Assembly: GCA_964647395.1 (NCBI GenBank)
Contig: CAZYHR010000035.1
Span: 1 to 28,279, forward strand
Direction of reading: 5' to 3'
Origin: Phosphoribacter sp964647395
GTDB lineage: Bacteria > Actinomycetota > Actinomycetes > Actinomycetales > Dermatophilaceae
DNA length: 28,279 bases
Below the pieces are notes generated by a model. That model was not told where the DNA came from and did no database searches. It saw nothing but the letters and a program-made list of their open reading frames with translations. Shown here in pieces: positions 15,408 to 23,075 of this stretch (the first letter of the stretch is position 1; the number at the start of each line of letters is the position of its first letter). The translations under genes were made by a program, and so were the position numbers.

Positions 15408-16097
15408 ATGCAGGAACGCAATCGAACAGCAGCGCGGGCTGCGCTGGGCACCCTGGTGGCGCTCGCGCTCACCTGGTCCCTGGCCGGGTGCTCGGGTGCC
15501 GAGCCGACCCAGGCAGCAGCGACCGGGACGACGACGACCAGCGCGCAGCAGTCCTCCGACGCCCCGACAGCCGACCCGACCTCGACCGAGGAGGCCAGCG
15601 CGCCGACCACGACGGCGGTCCCGTCGGTGACCGCCTCGCTGGCCGTCCCGACCCCCGGCGCCACCCCGACCCGAGAGCTGGCCACCGCCGCGCCCTCCCC
15701 GTCGCTGGCGCCCGCCCCGATCGCCACGCCCACGCAGACCTACGCCGGGGTGCAGGTCTCGCTCGAGCGCGTCGACGCGGTGACCGGCGAGGCCCAGGGG
15801 CCCGGCGAACTCGCCGGACCGGCCCTGCGGGTCACCGTCGTCGTCCGCAACGACAGCCCGACCGCGCTGCCGCTGGGCAGCGCCCTGGTCAACCTGTTCT
15901 ACGGCTCCGGCCAGAGCCCCGCCGCACCGCTGAGCGGACCCGGGGTGGCGCCCTTCCCCGCCTCCGCCGGCGCGGGCCAGACGGTCCGCGGCACCTATGT
16001 CTTCCGAGTCCCCGCCGAGGGGCGCTCGGACGTCGCGATCGAGGTCTTCACCGGCTCGAGCGCTCCCGTTTTCGTCTTCAGAGGTCCGGTTTCATGA
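15408..16097 (+). CDS. Lipoprotein with C-terminal Ig-like domain
   Basis: This 229-residue protein has a strong GGGGGAGGG ribosome-binding site 5 nt before its ATG. The lipoprotein signal ends in lipobox LAGC with acceptor Cys28. Residues ~29-110 are a Thr/Ser/Ala/Pro-rich linker, probably extended. The last ~115 residues (YAGVQVSLERVDAV to the end) look like an all-beta domain with LRVTVVVRNDSPTALPL and GTYVFRVP, resembling the DUF4352-type Ig-like fold found on lipoproteins. It is the first gene of a coupled group (ATGA overlap with the Wzz-like gene). It is the second lipoprotein in a row here. A structural role in the outer envelope part of the export machinery is plausible, but function is unknown. 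Confidence 0.8.
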   Translation: MQERNRTAARAALGTLVALALTWSLAGCSGAEPTQAAATGTTTTSAQQSSDAPTADPTSTEEASAPTTTAVPSVTASLAVPTPGATPTRELATAAPSPSLAPAPIATPTQTYAGVQVSLERVDAVTGEAQGPGELAGPALRVTVVVRNDSPTALPLGSALVNLFYGSGQSPAAPLSGPGVAPFPASAGAGQTVRGTYVFRVPAEGRSDVAIEVFTGSSAPVFVFRGPVS

Positions 16098-16795
16098 GTC
16101 ACCCCAGCCGTCGCAGCACCTTTTCCACGCGCGTCGAGCGGCGCGCCGACGAGTTCGAGCAGGAGTCGCTCGACCAGCAGACCTCCCTGCTGACCCTGGC
16201 CTACGAGGTGCTCGGGCGTTACTGGCGCAGCATCGTCGCGATCACCGTGGTCGGCATCCTGCTCGCGCTGGGCGTCACCGCCCTGACCCCGCAGCGCTAC
16301 CGCGCGACGATGCTCTACTTCGCCTCGACCTCGGTGGCGAGCAACAACACCGGGCTGCAGGCCGACGAGTTCGCCCGCCGGCGGGTGCCGTCCTATCCGC
16401 TGCTCGTGCAGAGCGACCTGCTGGTGCGCCGGGTCCTCACCGACTCCGGCGTCCAGATGTCGGTGGAGGACCTCAAGGGCGCTCTGACCGCGCAGGTCGA
16501 GCCCGACACCGTGCTGCTGCGCATCTCGGTCACCGACAGCTCGCCCGACCGGGTGCGGGCGATCGCCGAGTCGATGACCCGGGTGCTGCCCGAGGTCATC
16601 TCGCAGGTCGACTCCAACGACCGGACATCCCAGGGCAACATCGTGCTCAAGCTCATCTCGGGCCCGACCCAGAACGACGCGCCGGTCTCGCCCAACGGCC
16701 GGCTCAACCTGGCCCTGGGCGGCCTGCTGGGTCTGGCGCTCGCCCTGTTCCAAGCCATCACCCGGGCCCAGGTGCGCCGCGCGACGCGCCGCTGA
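16094..16795 (+). CDS. Wzz/YveK-like chain-length determinant protein
   Basis: The protein has 233 residues. A basic cytoplasmic N-terminus (1-45) is followed by TM1 (SIVAITVVGILLALGVTAL) and an extracytoplasmic part that begins PQRYRATMLYFAS, the classic 'P..Y.A...' Wzz start. A long helical stretch follows. Near the C-terminus PVSPNGRLNLALGGLLGLALAL matches the Pro-rich TM2 of the family. It should set polymer length together with the Wzy protein. No Walker motifs or Tyr-rich tail follow, so there is no fused BY-kinase, and no separate kinase gene lies in the window. The true start is the ATG at 16094 (ATGA overlap); a longer open frame upstream is a shadow of the lipoprotein gene. Confidence 0.87.
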   Translation: MSHPSRRSTFSTRVERRADEFEQESLDQQTSLLTLAYEVLGRYWRSIVAITVVGILLALGVTALTPQRYRATMLYFASTSVASNNTGLQADEFARRRVPSYPLLVQSDLLVRRVLTDSGVQMSVEDLKGALTAQVEPDTVLLRISVTDSSPDRVRAIAESMTRVLPEVISQVDSNDRTSQGNIVLKLISGPTQNDAPVSPNGRLNLALGGLLGLALALFQAITRAQVRRATRR

Positions 16796-16798
16796 CCG

Positions 16799-18097
16799 AT
16801 GATCCAGTTCGCCGCCTGGCTGGCGCTGTGTCTGGGCGCTGCCGTGCTCAGCTCGCGTCGGCCCGCGACCGGCCCGGCCCTCGCGCTGGTGCTGTGGGGA
16901 CTGGTGCCGTCGGTCGCCGGACACCGCCTCACCGGCCTCGAGTCCGGCCCGCTGAGCGCCCACCCCGGCACGCTGCTGCTGCTGGTCTGCCTGCTCGTCC
17001 AGCTGATGCTCCGTCCGGTCGAGGTCGCCCGCCTGCTCGCCGCGCGCTGGGCGACCTGGTTGGCGTTGACCGTGTTCGTCCTCGGTGTCGTCGCCACTGC
17101 GCTCCTGACCGGGCGTGCCGCCGTCTCCCTGGCCCTGGACACCATCCTCGGCCCGGTGGCGGCGGTGTTCCTGCTGCTGCTCGGACACCGGATCCAGCCG
17201 GACAGCGTGCTGTTGCTGCGTAACACGATCATCGGGGTCGCGACCGTCAACGCGATCCTCGCCCTGATCCAGTTCCTGCTGAAGTCCCAGATCTTCTTCG
17301 TCTCCGACTACCAGGCCTACCCGTGGTTCGGGCCGAACTGGAGCCGGTGGATGGGCCTGACCGATCACCCCTTGGTGCTGGCCTTCCTGCTCACCGGCGC
17401 CGCCCCGTTGCTGCTGGGGCTGCGCTCCTCGCTGCTGGCCCTGGCCCTGGGCGCGACCTTCGTGGCGGCGCTGGCCGTCGCGCAGACCCGGGTCGGCCTG
17501 GTGCTGCTCGCGGCGACCCTGGTCGTGCTGGCCCTGGGCCGCTACGTGGACATCACGACCCGGGCCCGTAACGTCGTCCTGCTGGCCGTGGCCGGCCTCG
17601 GGATCGTCGCCTCCGGTGCCTTGGAGGGGGTGGTCTCCCGGTTCGTCGACGATCAGGGTTCGGCCGCCGCCCGAGGGTCGGCGATCGGCTATTTCCTGCA
17701 GACCTGGGGCGACTATCTCGTCGTCGGAGGTGGCGCCCGGACGAGCTATGACGTGTCCCGTCAAGCCGGCCTGCTCAGCAGCTTCGAGAACACCGCGCTC
17801 ATGTATGCCATCGACTACGGCACGGTGCTGGCGGTGTGCTACTTCGGTGTCCAGGCGCTGCTCATCCTGCGCGCGCTGTGGGTGCGCAACCAGGTGCCCG
17901 GCGCGCTGCTCGCGGCCGTCCTGCTGTTCGTGCAGCAGTTGATGTCCAGCACGGTCGCCACCGCCAGCCTGTGCGCCACCCTGCTGTGGGCCGTCATCGG
18001 CCTGTCCGTCTGCGGTGGGGTGCGCCCGCCTCCCGCGGTGCCGCGCCGGCTGCCCGAGCCCGACCACGTCCACGCGACCGAAAGCAGAGCCCCGTGA
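16799..18097 (+). CDS. Wzy-like O-antigen polymerase/ligase family protein
   Basis: This 432-residue hydrophobic protein has about 10-12 predicted membrane segments. A central segment reads TFVAALAVAQTRVGLVLLAATLVVLAL, equivalent to the 'S.SR.g.l.ll' element of the Wzy_C/O-antigen ligase family. It is followed by the larger loop typical of the family (about residues 275-330, GGGARTSYDVSRQAGLLSSFENTALMYAIDYG), which carries Arg and His-poor polar residues. It should polymerise repeat units on the outer face of the membrane. It begins 3 nt after the Wzz-like gene and ends with a GTGA overlap with the GT4 gene. Position next to Wzz supports polymerase rather than ligase, since a monoderm actinobacterium lacks lipid A. 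Confidence 0.85.
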   Translation: MIQFAAWLALCLGAAVLSSRRPATGPALALVLWGLVPSVAGHRLTGLESGPLSAHPGTLLLLVCLLVQLMLRPVEVARLLAARWATWLALTVFVLGVVATALLTGRAAVSLALDTILGPVAAVFLLLLGHRIQPDSVLLLRNTIIGVATVNAILALIQFLLKSQIFFVSDYQAYPWFGPNWSRWMGLTDHPLVLAFLLTGAAPLLLGLRSSLLALALGATFVAALAVAQTRVGLVLLAATLVVLALGRYVDITTRARNVVLLAVAGLGIVASGALEGVVSRFVDDQGSAAARGSAIGYFLQTWGDYLVVGGGARTSYDVSRQAGLLSSFENTALMYAIDYGTVLAVCYFGVQALLILRALWVRNQVPGALLAAVLLFVQQLMSSTVATASLCATLLWAVIGLSVCGGVRPPPAVPRRLPEPDHVHATESRAP

Positions 18098-19236
18098 CTC
18101 GACACCTGGTCGTCGTCAACCCCGGCGCCGACGTCTACGGCAGCGACCTGCAGATGCTTGAGAGCGTCAGCGCAGCGCGGCTGGCCGGCTGGCGGGTCAC
18201 CGTCGTCACCCCCGACGAGGGGCCGCTGCGCGCGCTCGTCGAGGCGCGCGACGCGGCATACCTGGTCTTCCCGCTGCCGGTGGTGCGCCGGGCCCATCTG
18301 CGGCCCGCCGCGTTCCTGTCGCTCGTGGGCACCCTGCCCGCGGCGGTGGCGCGACTGCGCACGCAGCTGCGGCAACTGGCGGCCGACCTGGTTTACGTCA
18401 ACACCACGACGATCCCCTGGGCGATCGCCGCGGGTCGGCTGGCCGGGGTGCCGGTCGTCTGCCACGTGCACGAGGCCGAGGACACCGACGGCCGGCTCGT
18501 GCTCATGGGCCTCAACGCCCCCCTGCTGCTGGCCGACCGGTTGATCTTCATCTCGCGCACCGCCCGGGACGCCGCGGTCGCCATCGTCCCGGCCCTGGGC
18601 CGGCGCGGGGTGCTCGTGCCCAACGGTGTCCCGGACCGGCCGGTGCCGGTGGTGGCGCGGCCCGAGGGGACCCCGACCCGGCTGTGCGTGCTCGGGCGGT
18701 TGTCGCCGCGTAAGGCACCCCATGTGGCCCTCGAGGCCCTGCGGGTGCTGCGCGACCGGGGGGTCCCGGCCACCCTCGAGGTCGCCGGCTCCCCGTTCGC
18801 CGGCTACGAGTACTACGAGCAGCAGCTGCGCGCCTCGGCCCAGGAGTGGGGGCTGGGTGCGGCCGTGCACTTCTCGGGCTACGTCAGCCCGTCCTATCCG
18901 GCCTTCGACCGGGCCCAGATCGTGCTGTGCCCGTCGGTCCGCGAGCCGTTCGGCAACGCCGTCATCGAGGCGCAGCTGGCTGAGCGGCCGGTCGTGGCGG
19001 CCGCCGCCGGTGGGCACCTGGAGTCGGTGGTCGACGGCGAGACCGGGCTGCTTGTGCCGGTCGGCGACCCGACGGCCATGGCCGATGCCGTGCAGCGGCT
19101 GATCGACGACCCGGACCTGGCCGGCCGGCTCGGCGGGCAGGCCCGGGCCCGCTCGGTCGAGCTGTTCGGTCTGCAGCGCTACCGCGCGCAGATCGTCGAG
19201 GTCCTCGACGCGGCGGTCGAGCGCCGCCGGGGCTGA
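18094..19236 (+). CDS. Family 4 glycosyltransferase
   Basis: The GTG at 18094 overlaps the polymerase stop and gives 380 residues. The N-terminal GT-B half starts HLVVVNPGADVYGSDLQML, equivalent to the usual Gly-rich acceptor loop, and includes VCHVHEAED. The C-terminal half has VPNGVPDRP, LCVLGRLSPRKAPHVALEAL, VHFSGYVSP and the retaining EX7E motif in REPFGNAVIEAQLAERPVVA, then GGHLESVVDGETGLLVPVGD. These are diagnostic of GT4 enzymes, which retain anomeric configuration and use nucleotide sugars. It is the last plus-strand gene of the cluster. Its stop codon directly abuts the stop codon of the convergent gene with no spacer. The specific sugar is not known. Confidence 0.92.
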   Translation: MTRHLVVVNPGADVYGSDLQMLESVSAARLAGWRVTVVTPDEGPLRALVEARDAAYLVFPLPVVRRAHLRPAAFLSLVGTLPAAVARLRTQLRQLAADLVYVNTTTIPWAIAAGRLAGVPVVCHVHEAEDTDGRLVLMGLNAPLLLADRLIFISRTARDAAVAIVPALGRRGVLVPNGVPDRPVPVVARPEGTPTRLCVLGRLSPRKAPHVALEALRVLRDRGVPATLEVAGSPFAGYEYYEQQLRASAQEWGLGAAVHFSGYVSPSYPAFDRAQIVLCPSVREPFGNAVIEAQLAERPVVAAAAGGHLESVVDGETGLLVPVGDPTAMADAVQRLIDDPDLAGRLGGQARARSVELFGLQRYRAQIVEVLDAAVERRRG

Positions 19237-20112
19237 CTAGTCGCGCCAGTACTCGTCGACGAGTTCCCTGGTCGAGACGATGTTGCCCTGGGACGAGGCC
19301 CCGAAGACGATGGCCTCGAGGTTGGGCAGCCCGCACACCCACTCGATGGCTTCCCGAGGTGGGATGGCCCCCGACGCGAAGACCGACATCGCCACGGCCC
19401 GGAAGCGCCGCTCGCGCATCGCCTCGAGATAGGCGTCGACGCCCCCGGACATCCGGAAGCCGAGCTTGTTGATGTTGGCGCAGACGATCGGGTCCGCCAC
19501 GCCGACCCGGTCCAACGCGTCCAGGCACATCGGCAGGTTCATCGTGATGAAGCCGGGCTCGGCCCCGTAGCGGTCGCGCACATGGTCGGCGAACACCCGC
19601 AGGGCCGAGTCGAAACCGAGCCCCATGAGCAGGTCGACGGCGACGTTCTGCAGCCAGATGACCGGCGTGGACAGCCCCTCGAACATCTTCATCTCAGCGT
19701 CGACCAGCAAGGTGGCGATGCCGTCGATGTCCTTGGCCGCCAGCGAGCGGGTGCCGCGCAGGGCCGCGTCGAAGGCGCCCTCGCTCGGCATGAACCGGCG
19801 CACCGCGCCGAGGAAGCCGTCCTCGGTAACGGCGTTGGCGTACTTGTGGGCATAGGGCATGCAGGGCAGGTAGGTCATCCGGCCCAGCCCGGCCGGGTCA
19901 GCCCGGGCGACGTCGCAGATCTCGGCGACCCGGTCGTGGGTCGTGCACATGAAGGTGTCGATGCCGGCCGACTGCGCGGAGCGCAGCACGTCGACGATCG
20001 CCGACGTGTCCCGGAAGCGCATCTGCTGCGCCCGGGCCTTCTCCTCCGACATGTGGTTGACGCCGAAGAACTGGTTGTCCCCGAACAGCAGTCGGTCCAT
20101 GGTGGCGCTCAT
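19237..20112 (-). CDS. Conserved protein, probable TIM-barrel enzyme
   Basis: The 291-residue protein starts LLFGDNQFFGVNHMSEEKA. It has alternating strand-helix pattern: AIVDVLRSAQSAGIDTFMCTTHDR, MTYLPCMPYAHKYANAV, PVIWLQNVAVDLLMGLG, GFITMNLPMCLDAL, DPIVCANINKLGFRMSGG, FRAVAMSVFASGAIPP and LEAIVFGASSQGNI. This recalls aldo-keto reductase or aldolase-like TIM barrels: the last segment resembles the 'vFGAs' phosphate/cofactor-binding end. I cannot name the family or the reaction. The ATG overlaps the stop of the Gfo/Idh gene by 4 bp, so the two proteins are made together and may act in one pathway, perhaps a sugar redox or epimerisation step. Several Cys and His residues (CTTHD, CMPYAHKY) might bind metal. 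The frame is open further upstream as a shadow. Confidence 0.78.
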   Translation of the reverse strand: MSATMDRLLFGDNQFFGVNHMSEEKARAQQMRFRDTSAIVDVLRSAQSAGIDTFMCTTHDRVAEICDVARADPAGLGRMTYLPCMPYAHKYANAVTEDGFLGAVRRFMPSEGAFDAALRGTRSLAAKDIDGIATLLVDAEMKMFEGLSTPVIWLQNVAVDLLMGLGFDSALRVFADHVRDRYGAEPGFITMNLPMCLDALDRVGVADPIVCANINKLGFRMSGGVDAYLEAMRERRFRAVAMSVFASGAIPPREAIEWVCGLPNLEAIVFGASSQGNIVSTRELVDEYWRD

Positions 20113-21296
20113 CGGTGGCTCTCCGCGCGCTCGGCCACGAGGCGGGATCCACGCCGGGCCGCCCGGCTCATCAGGCCGCTGACCTGGGCGACGACCCGCC
20201 GGGCCCGGCGCCGGCCGACCGTCAGCCGGCCGGAGCCGGCGTCGGCGGTCGGTCGACCGGGGGTGAGCGGACGGGCGGTCGGGGTCGCCTCGGCGTCGGC
20301 GATGATCGCGGCGATCACCCGGTCGGTCGCGCAGGCCGAGTCGAAGCCGTTGAGGCCACTCGACTGGCGGGCGGCCACCCGGGCGACGAAGGCGTCCACC
20401 TGGGCGCTGTATTCCTCGCCGCGCAGGTAGTACCACGGCGCCTCGGTGAGGTCGGTCGTGTAGCGCACGTTCCACCCCGGTTCGTAGCCCGGCACCGGGG
20501 GAGCGGTCGAGGCCAGGTAGAGCTGGAGTTCCTGGCGGTCGACGAACAGCCTGCCGTGGGTGCCCCACAGGGTCATCCGGGTCGTCATCTTGCGCTGCGA
20601 CTCGTCGGACCAGTTGACGTTGAGCGTGGCGCTGGCGCCGCCGGCGAAGCCGAAGGTGGCGGTCACCTCGTCGTCGATGTCCCGGGAGAAGACCGTGGTC
20701 AGCCGGCCCTTGACCTCGGTCGGCTCCCCGAGATACCAGACGAGCAGGTCGATGGGGTGGGCCGCGTAGTCGTAGAGGCAGCCGCCACCCGAGCCGCGCC
20801 GGGACCGCCAACTGCTGCCCGCCGGCTTGAGCACGACCGGCCCGTAGGCCTCGGCCAGCGCGCCGCGGACCTGGCCCAGCGCCCCGGAGCGCACCAACCT
20901 CTCGGCCTCCGCGAAACTCGCGACGAACCGGTTGTGATAGCCCACCTGGGTGACCAGGTCGCGCTCGCGGGCCAGCGCCGACAACTCGTCGCCGTCGGCC
21001 ACCTGCAGGAACAGCGGCTTCTCGCAGAACACGTGGATGTCCCGCTGCAGCGCCGTGCGGACCATGTCGGCGTGCATCGCCGACGGCGTGGCGATGACGA
21101 CCGCATCCAGGTGCACCGCGTCGAGCATGGCCTGATAGCTGGTGAAGGTCGGGATCCCCGAGTACTTGCCGATGATGTCGAGCAGGTACTTCGTCGGATC
21201 GACGATGGCCGCGACGTTGACGTCCGGGTGGGCGTTGAACACGGCCAGATGGGACAACCCCATCTTGCCCAGCCCTACGATGCCGACGTCGATCAC
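20109..21296 (-). CDS. Gfo/Idh/MocA-family sugar oxidoreductase
   Basis: The GTG at 21296 has a good GGGGGAA site 5 nt upstream and gives 395 residues. The N-terminal Rossmann fold starts IDVGIVGLGKMG (residues 2-13), with AIVDP at the end of strand 2, VVIATPSAMHADMV and the family hallmark CEKPLFLQ (Lys93). The C-terminal domain contains GGGCLYDYAAHPIDLLVWYLGEP, where the D..xH pattern includes the usual catalytic His. The last ~45 residues are an Arg-rich extension not needed for the fold. Members oxidise, reduce or dehydrate sugars or nucleotide sugars, for example WlbA, which oxidises UDP-GlcNAcA at C3. Here it is paired with an unrecognised TIM-barrel gene (ATGA overlap) and, nearby, a nucleotide-sugar dehydrogenase, which suggests modification of an amino or uronic sugar. 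Confidence 0.88.
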   Translation of the reverse strand: MIDVGIVGLGKMGLSHLAVFNAHPDVNVAAIVDPTKYLLDIIGKYSGIPTFTSYQAMLDAVHLDAVVIATPSAMHADMVRTALQRDIHVFCEKPLFLQVADGDELSALARERDLVTQVGYHNRFVASFAEAERLVRSGALGQVRGALAEAYGPVVLKPAGSSWRSRRGSGGGCLYDYAAHPIDLLVWYLGEPTEVKGRLTTVFSRDIDDEVTATFGFAGGASATLNVNWSDESQRKMTTRMTLWGTHGRLFVDRQELQLYLASTAPPVPGYEPGWNVRYTTDLTEAPWYYLRGEEYSAQVDAFVARVAARQSSGLNGFDSACATDRVIAAIIADAEATPTARPLTPGRPTADAGSGRLTVGRRRARRVVAQVSGLMSRAARRGSRLVAERAESHR

Positions 21297-21435
21297 TGCA
21301 TTCCCCCTGGTGTGGTGCGCTGCGCGCCTGCTGGACGGACCTGGACGTCCGCGGCTCGTGGACAGGTTACCCGGCGCAGGCAGGCGTGAAGCGCGCCGGG
21401 CTCCGGTGGTGGTGTGGGACGCCGGAGTCGGTCGG
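21297..21435 (-). promoter_or_regulatory. Intergenic region with possible promoter for the oxidoreductase
   Basis: This 139-nt gap divides the five minus-strand genes into two blocks. On the minus strand TAACCT (21369-21364) is a -10-like hexamer, with TTCACG (21390-21385) upstream at a rather short 15-nt distance. No clear terminator is seen. Either readthrough or a second promoter could feed the oxidoreductase and TIM-barrel genes. Confidence 0.35.
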
Positions 21436-22584
21436 TCATCGGCGGGACCTGCGGACCATCGCGGCGGCGCGCCGCAGCGCCTGCTCATAGAGGTCGCCGA
21501 TGTGCTCCCAGGTGTAGTGCTCCTGGAAGCGCTCGAGACTCGCGGCCCGCATCTCGGCCAGCCGCTCCGGAGCGGCGAGCACCGCATCGAGGGTGTCGGC
21601 CAGGTCGTCGACCCCGGTGAAGTATGCCGCCCCCGGGCCGGCGACGAACCGGTTGTAGACGTTGTCGTGGGCGATGACCGGGTTGCCCGCCGCCATCGCC
21701 TCGACGAGCGAGGGATTGGTGCCCCCGACCGTGTGGCCGTGCAGGTAGGCGACCCCGTGGTAGCGCAGCGCGGTGACCACCTCCGGGGCGTAGATGGCGC
21801 CGGGGAACAGCACCTCCGCCGAGGCGGCGGCCCGCACCTGGGCGTGATAGGGCTCGCGGTCGGTGAAGTCACCGAGCACCACCAGGCGCAGCCCGCGGGG
21901 ACGGCGCGACCACGCCTGGACGATCTCGAGCACCGAGTTCTCCGGGATCGGGCGACAGATCACGGTGACGTAGCCGCCGGGCTGCAGGCCCAACTCGCGC
22001 ACCGGCTCGACCGGGGGATCGACGACCGGATGCGCTCCGTAGGCGATGGTCACCACCCGCCGGCGACCGAAGTGCCGGCCGAGGTAGGCGGAGATCTGCG
22101 GGTGGTCGCCGACCAGCAGCGTCCCCACGAGTCCGGCGGCCCGCTCGTTGGCCAACAGCACCCCCTGGCGCAGCAGGCCCCACCGGCGGCGGGTCCATTC
22201 CATGCCGTCCATGTTGATGACGTTGGCCATGCCGCGCAGCCGCTGGCTGAGGTTGAAGATGCCGGTGTTGTAGCCGAAGGTCAGGCACACGTCGTCGCGT
22301 GCCGCGACCCGGCGCACGTGCCGCACGCAGTCGAGGTCGAAGGCGGCGGTGCCGAGCCAGCCCTCGCGCGGCTGGCGGATGTTGACCCGCGTCAACCCGC
22401 GCCAGGTGTCGGTGGTCGTCGGCCCCGAGCCGGGGATCTGGCAGTAGACGACGACCTCCCAGCCCCGGTCGTGCAGGTGCAGCCCGACGTTCTCGGCTGC
22501 CGTCTCGAACCCCCCGTATGCCGCGGGGACGCCGTGGGTGCCGAGGATGCGGACGACGGGACGACCAGTCGTCGGTGCGCTCAT
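21436..22584 (-). CDS. DUF1972/GT4 glycosyltransferase, rhamnosyltransferase-like
   Basis: The 382-residue protein starts (after MSAPTTGRP) VVRILGTHGVPAAYGGFETAAE. The GTHGVPA.YGGFET block is the signature of DUF1972, the N-terminal domain of a GT4 subgroup that includes pneumococcal Cps2T-type rhamnosyltransferases. Further blocks are FGYNTGIFNLSQRLRG, INMDGMEWTRRRW, TIAYGAHP, YVTVICRPIPENS, LVVLGDF and HGHTVGGTNPSLVEAMAAGNPVIAHDN, whose Glu in PSLVEA is the usual GT4 catalytic-site position. The ATG at 22584 lies 8 nt after the cytidylyltransferase stop; the frame is open upstream but only as a tail of that gene. The donor may be dTDP-rhamnose, but no rml genes are in the window, so this is inference from family. 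Confidence 0.88.
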   Translation of the reverse strand: MSAPTTGRPVVRILGTHGVPAAYGGFETAAENVGLHLHDRGWEVVVYCQIPGSGPTTTDTWRGLTRVNIRQPREGWLGTAAFDLDCVRHVRRVAARDDVCLTFGYNTGIFNLSQRLRGMANVINMDGMEWTRRRWGLLRQGVLLANERAAGLVGTLLVGDHPQISAYLGRHFGRRRVVTIAYGAHPVVDPPVEPVRELGLQPGGYVTVICRPIPENSVLEIVQAWSRRPRGLRLVVLGDFTDREPYHAQVRAAASAEVLFPGAIYAPEVVTALRYHGVAYLHGHTVGGTNPSLVEAMAAGNPVIAHDNVYNRFVAGPGAAYFTGVDDLADTLDAVLAAPERLAEMRAASLERFQEHYTWEHIGDLYEQALRRAAAMVRRSRR

Positions 22585-22592
22585 GGAGATGG

Positions 22593-23075
22593 TTACTCGC
22601 TGCTCGCTCGGAGGTAGTTCTGCTCGTGCAGGGCAGCGTACTCGGGGGGCCACGAGCTTGGCGGCACGAGCGCGTCCAGCGCCAGCCGCAGCATGGTGCT
22701 CGACGTGTGCCGGGTGTAGGGGAAGTAGATGACCCGGGCACCGACCCGAGCCAGGTCGGCCTCGAGCTTGCGACCCTTGGGCGTCTCGCGCCAGTCGTCA
22801 CCCTTGAAGATGATGTCGTAGTGCAGGTCCTGCCAGGCGTCGAACTTGTCGGCGTGGTCGTCGACCACGACCTGGTCGACGTCGCGCAGCGCCCGCAGGA
22901 TCTCCATCCGCTCGGTCAGCGGCACCACCGGCGCGCGACCCTTGACCCGCTCGACGACCTCGTCGGCGACCACGCCGACGACCAGGTGGTCGCAGTGGAC
23001 GCGGGCGGCCCGGATGATGTTGAGGTGGCCCACGTGGAACATGTCGAACACGCCCGGCACATATCCGCGGATCAT
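22593..23075 (-). CDS. TagD-like cytidylyltransferase
   Basis: This compact 160-residue enzyme has the nucleotidyltransferase motif GVFDMFHVGHLNII (HxGH at residues 14-17), VVADEVVERVKGRAPVVPLTERMEIL, DIIFKGDDWRETPKG and a late RHTSSTML, equivalent to the 'RTxGISTT' motif. This matches glycerol-3-phosphate or ethanolamine-phosphate type cytidylyltransferases, which make CDP-alcohols from CTP. The last ~25 residues are an extra tail. The start overlaps the stop of the CDP-alcohol transferase gene (ATGA), so the maker and the likely consumer of a CDP-alcohol are translated together. The exact alcohol is not visible: glycerol phosphate is the default, other small phosphorylated alcohols are possible. 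Confidence 0.88.
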   Translation of the reverse strand: MIRGYVPGVFDMFHVGHLNIIRAARVHCDHLVVGVVADEVVERVKGRAPVVPLTERMEILRALRDVDQVVVDDHADKFDAWQDLHYDIIFKGDDWRETPKGRKLEADLARVGARVIYFPYTRHTSSTMLRLALDALVPPSSWPPEYAALHEQNYLRASSE

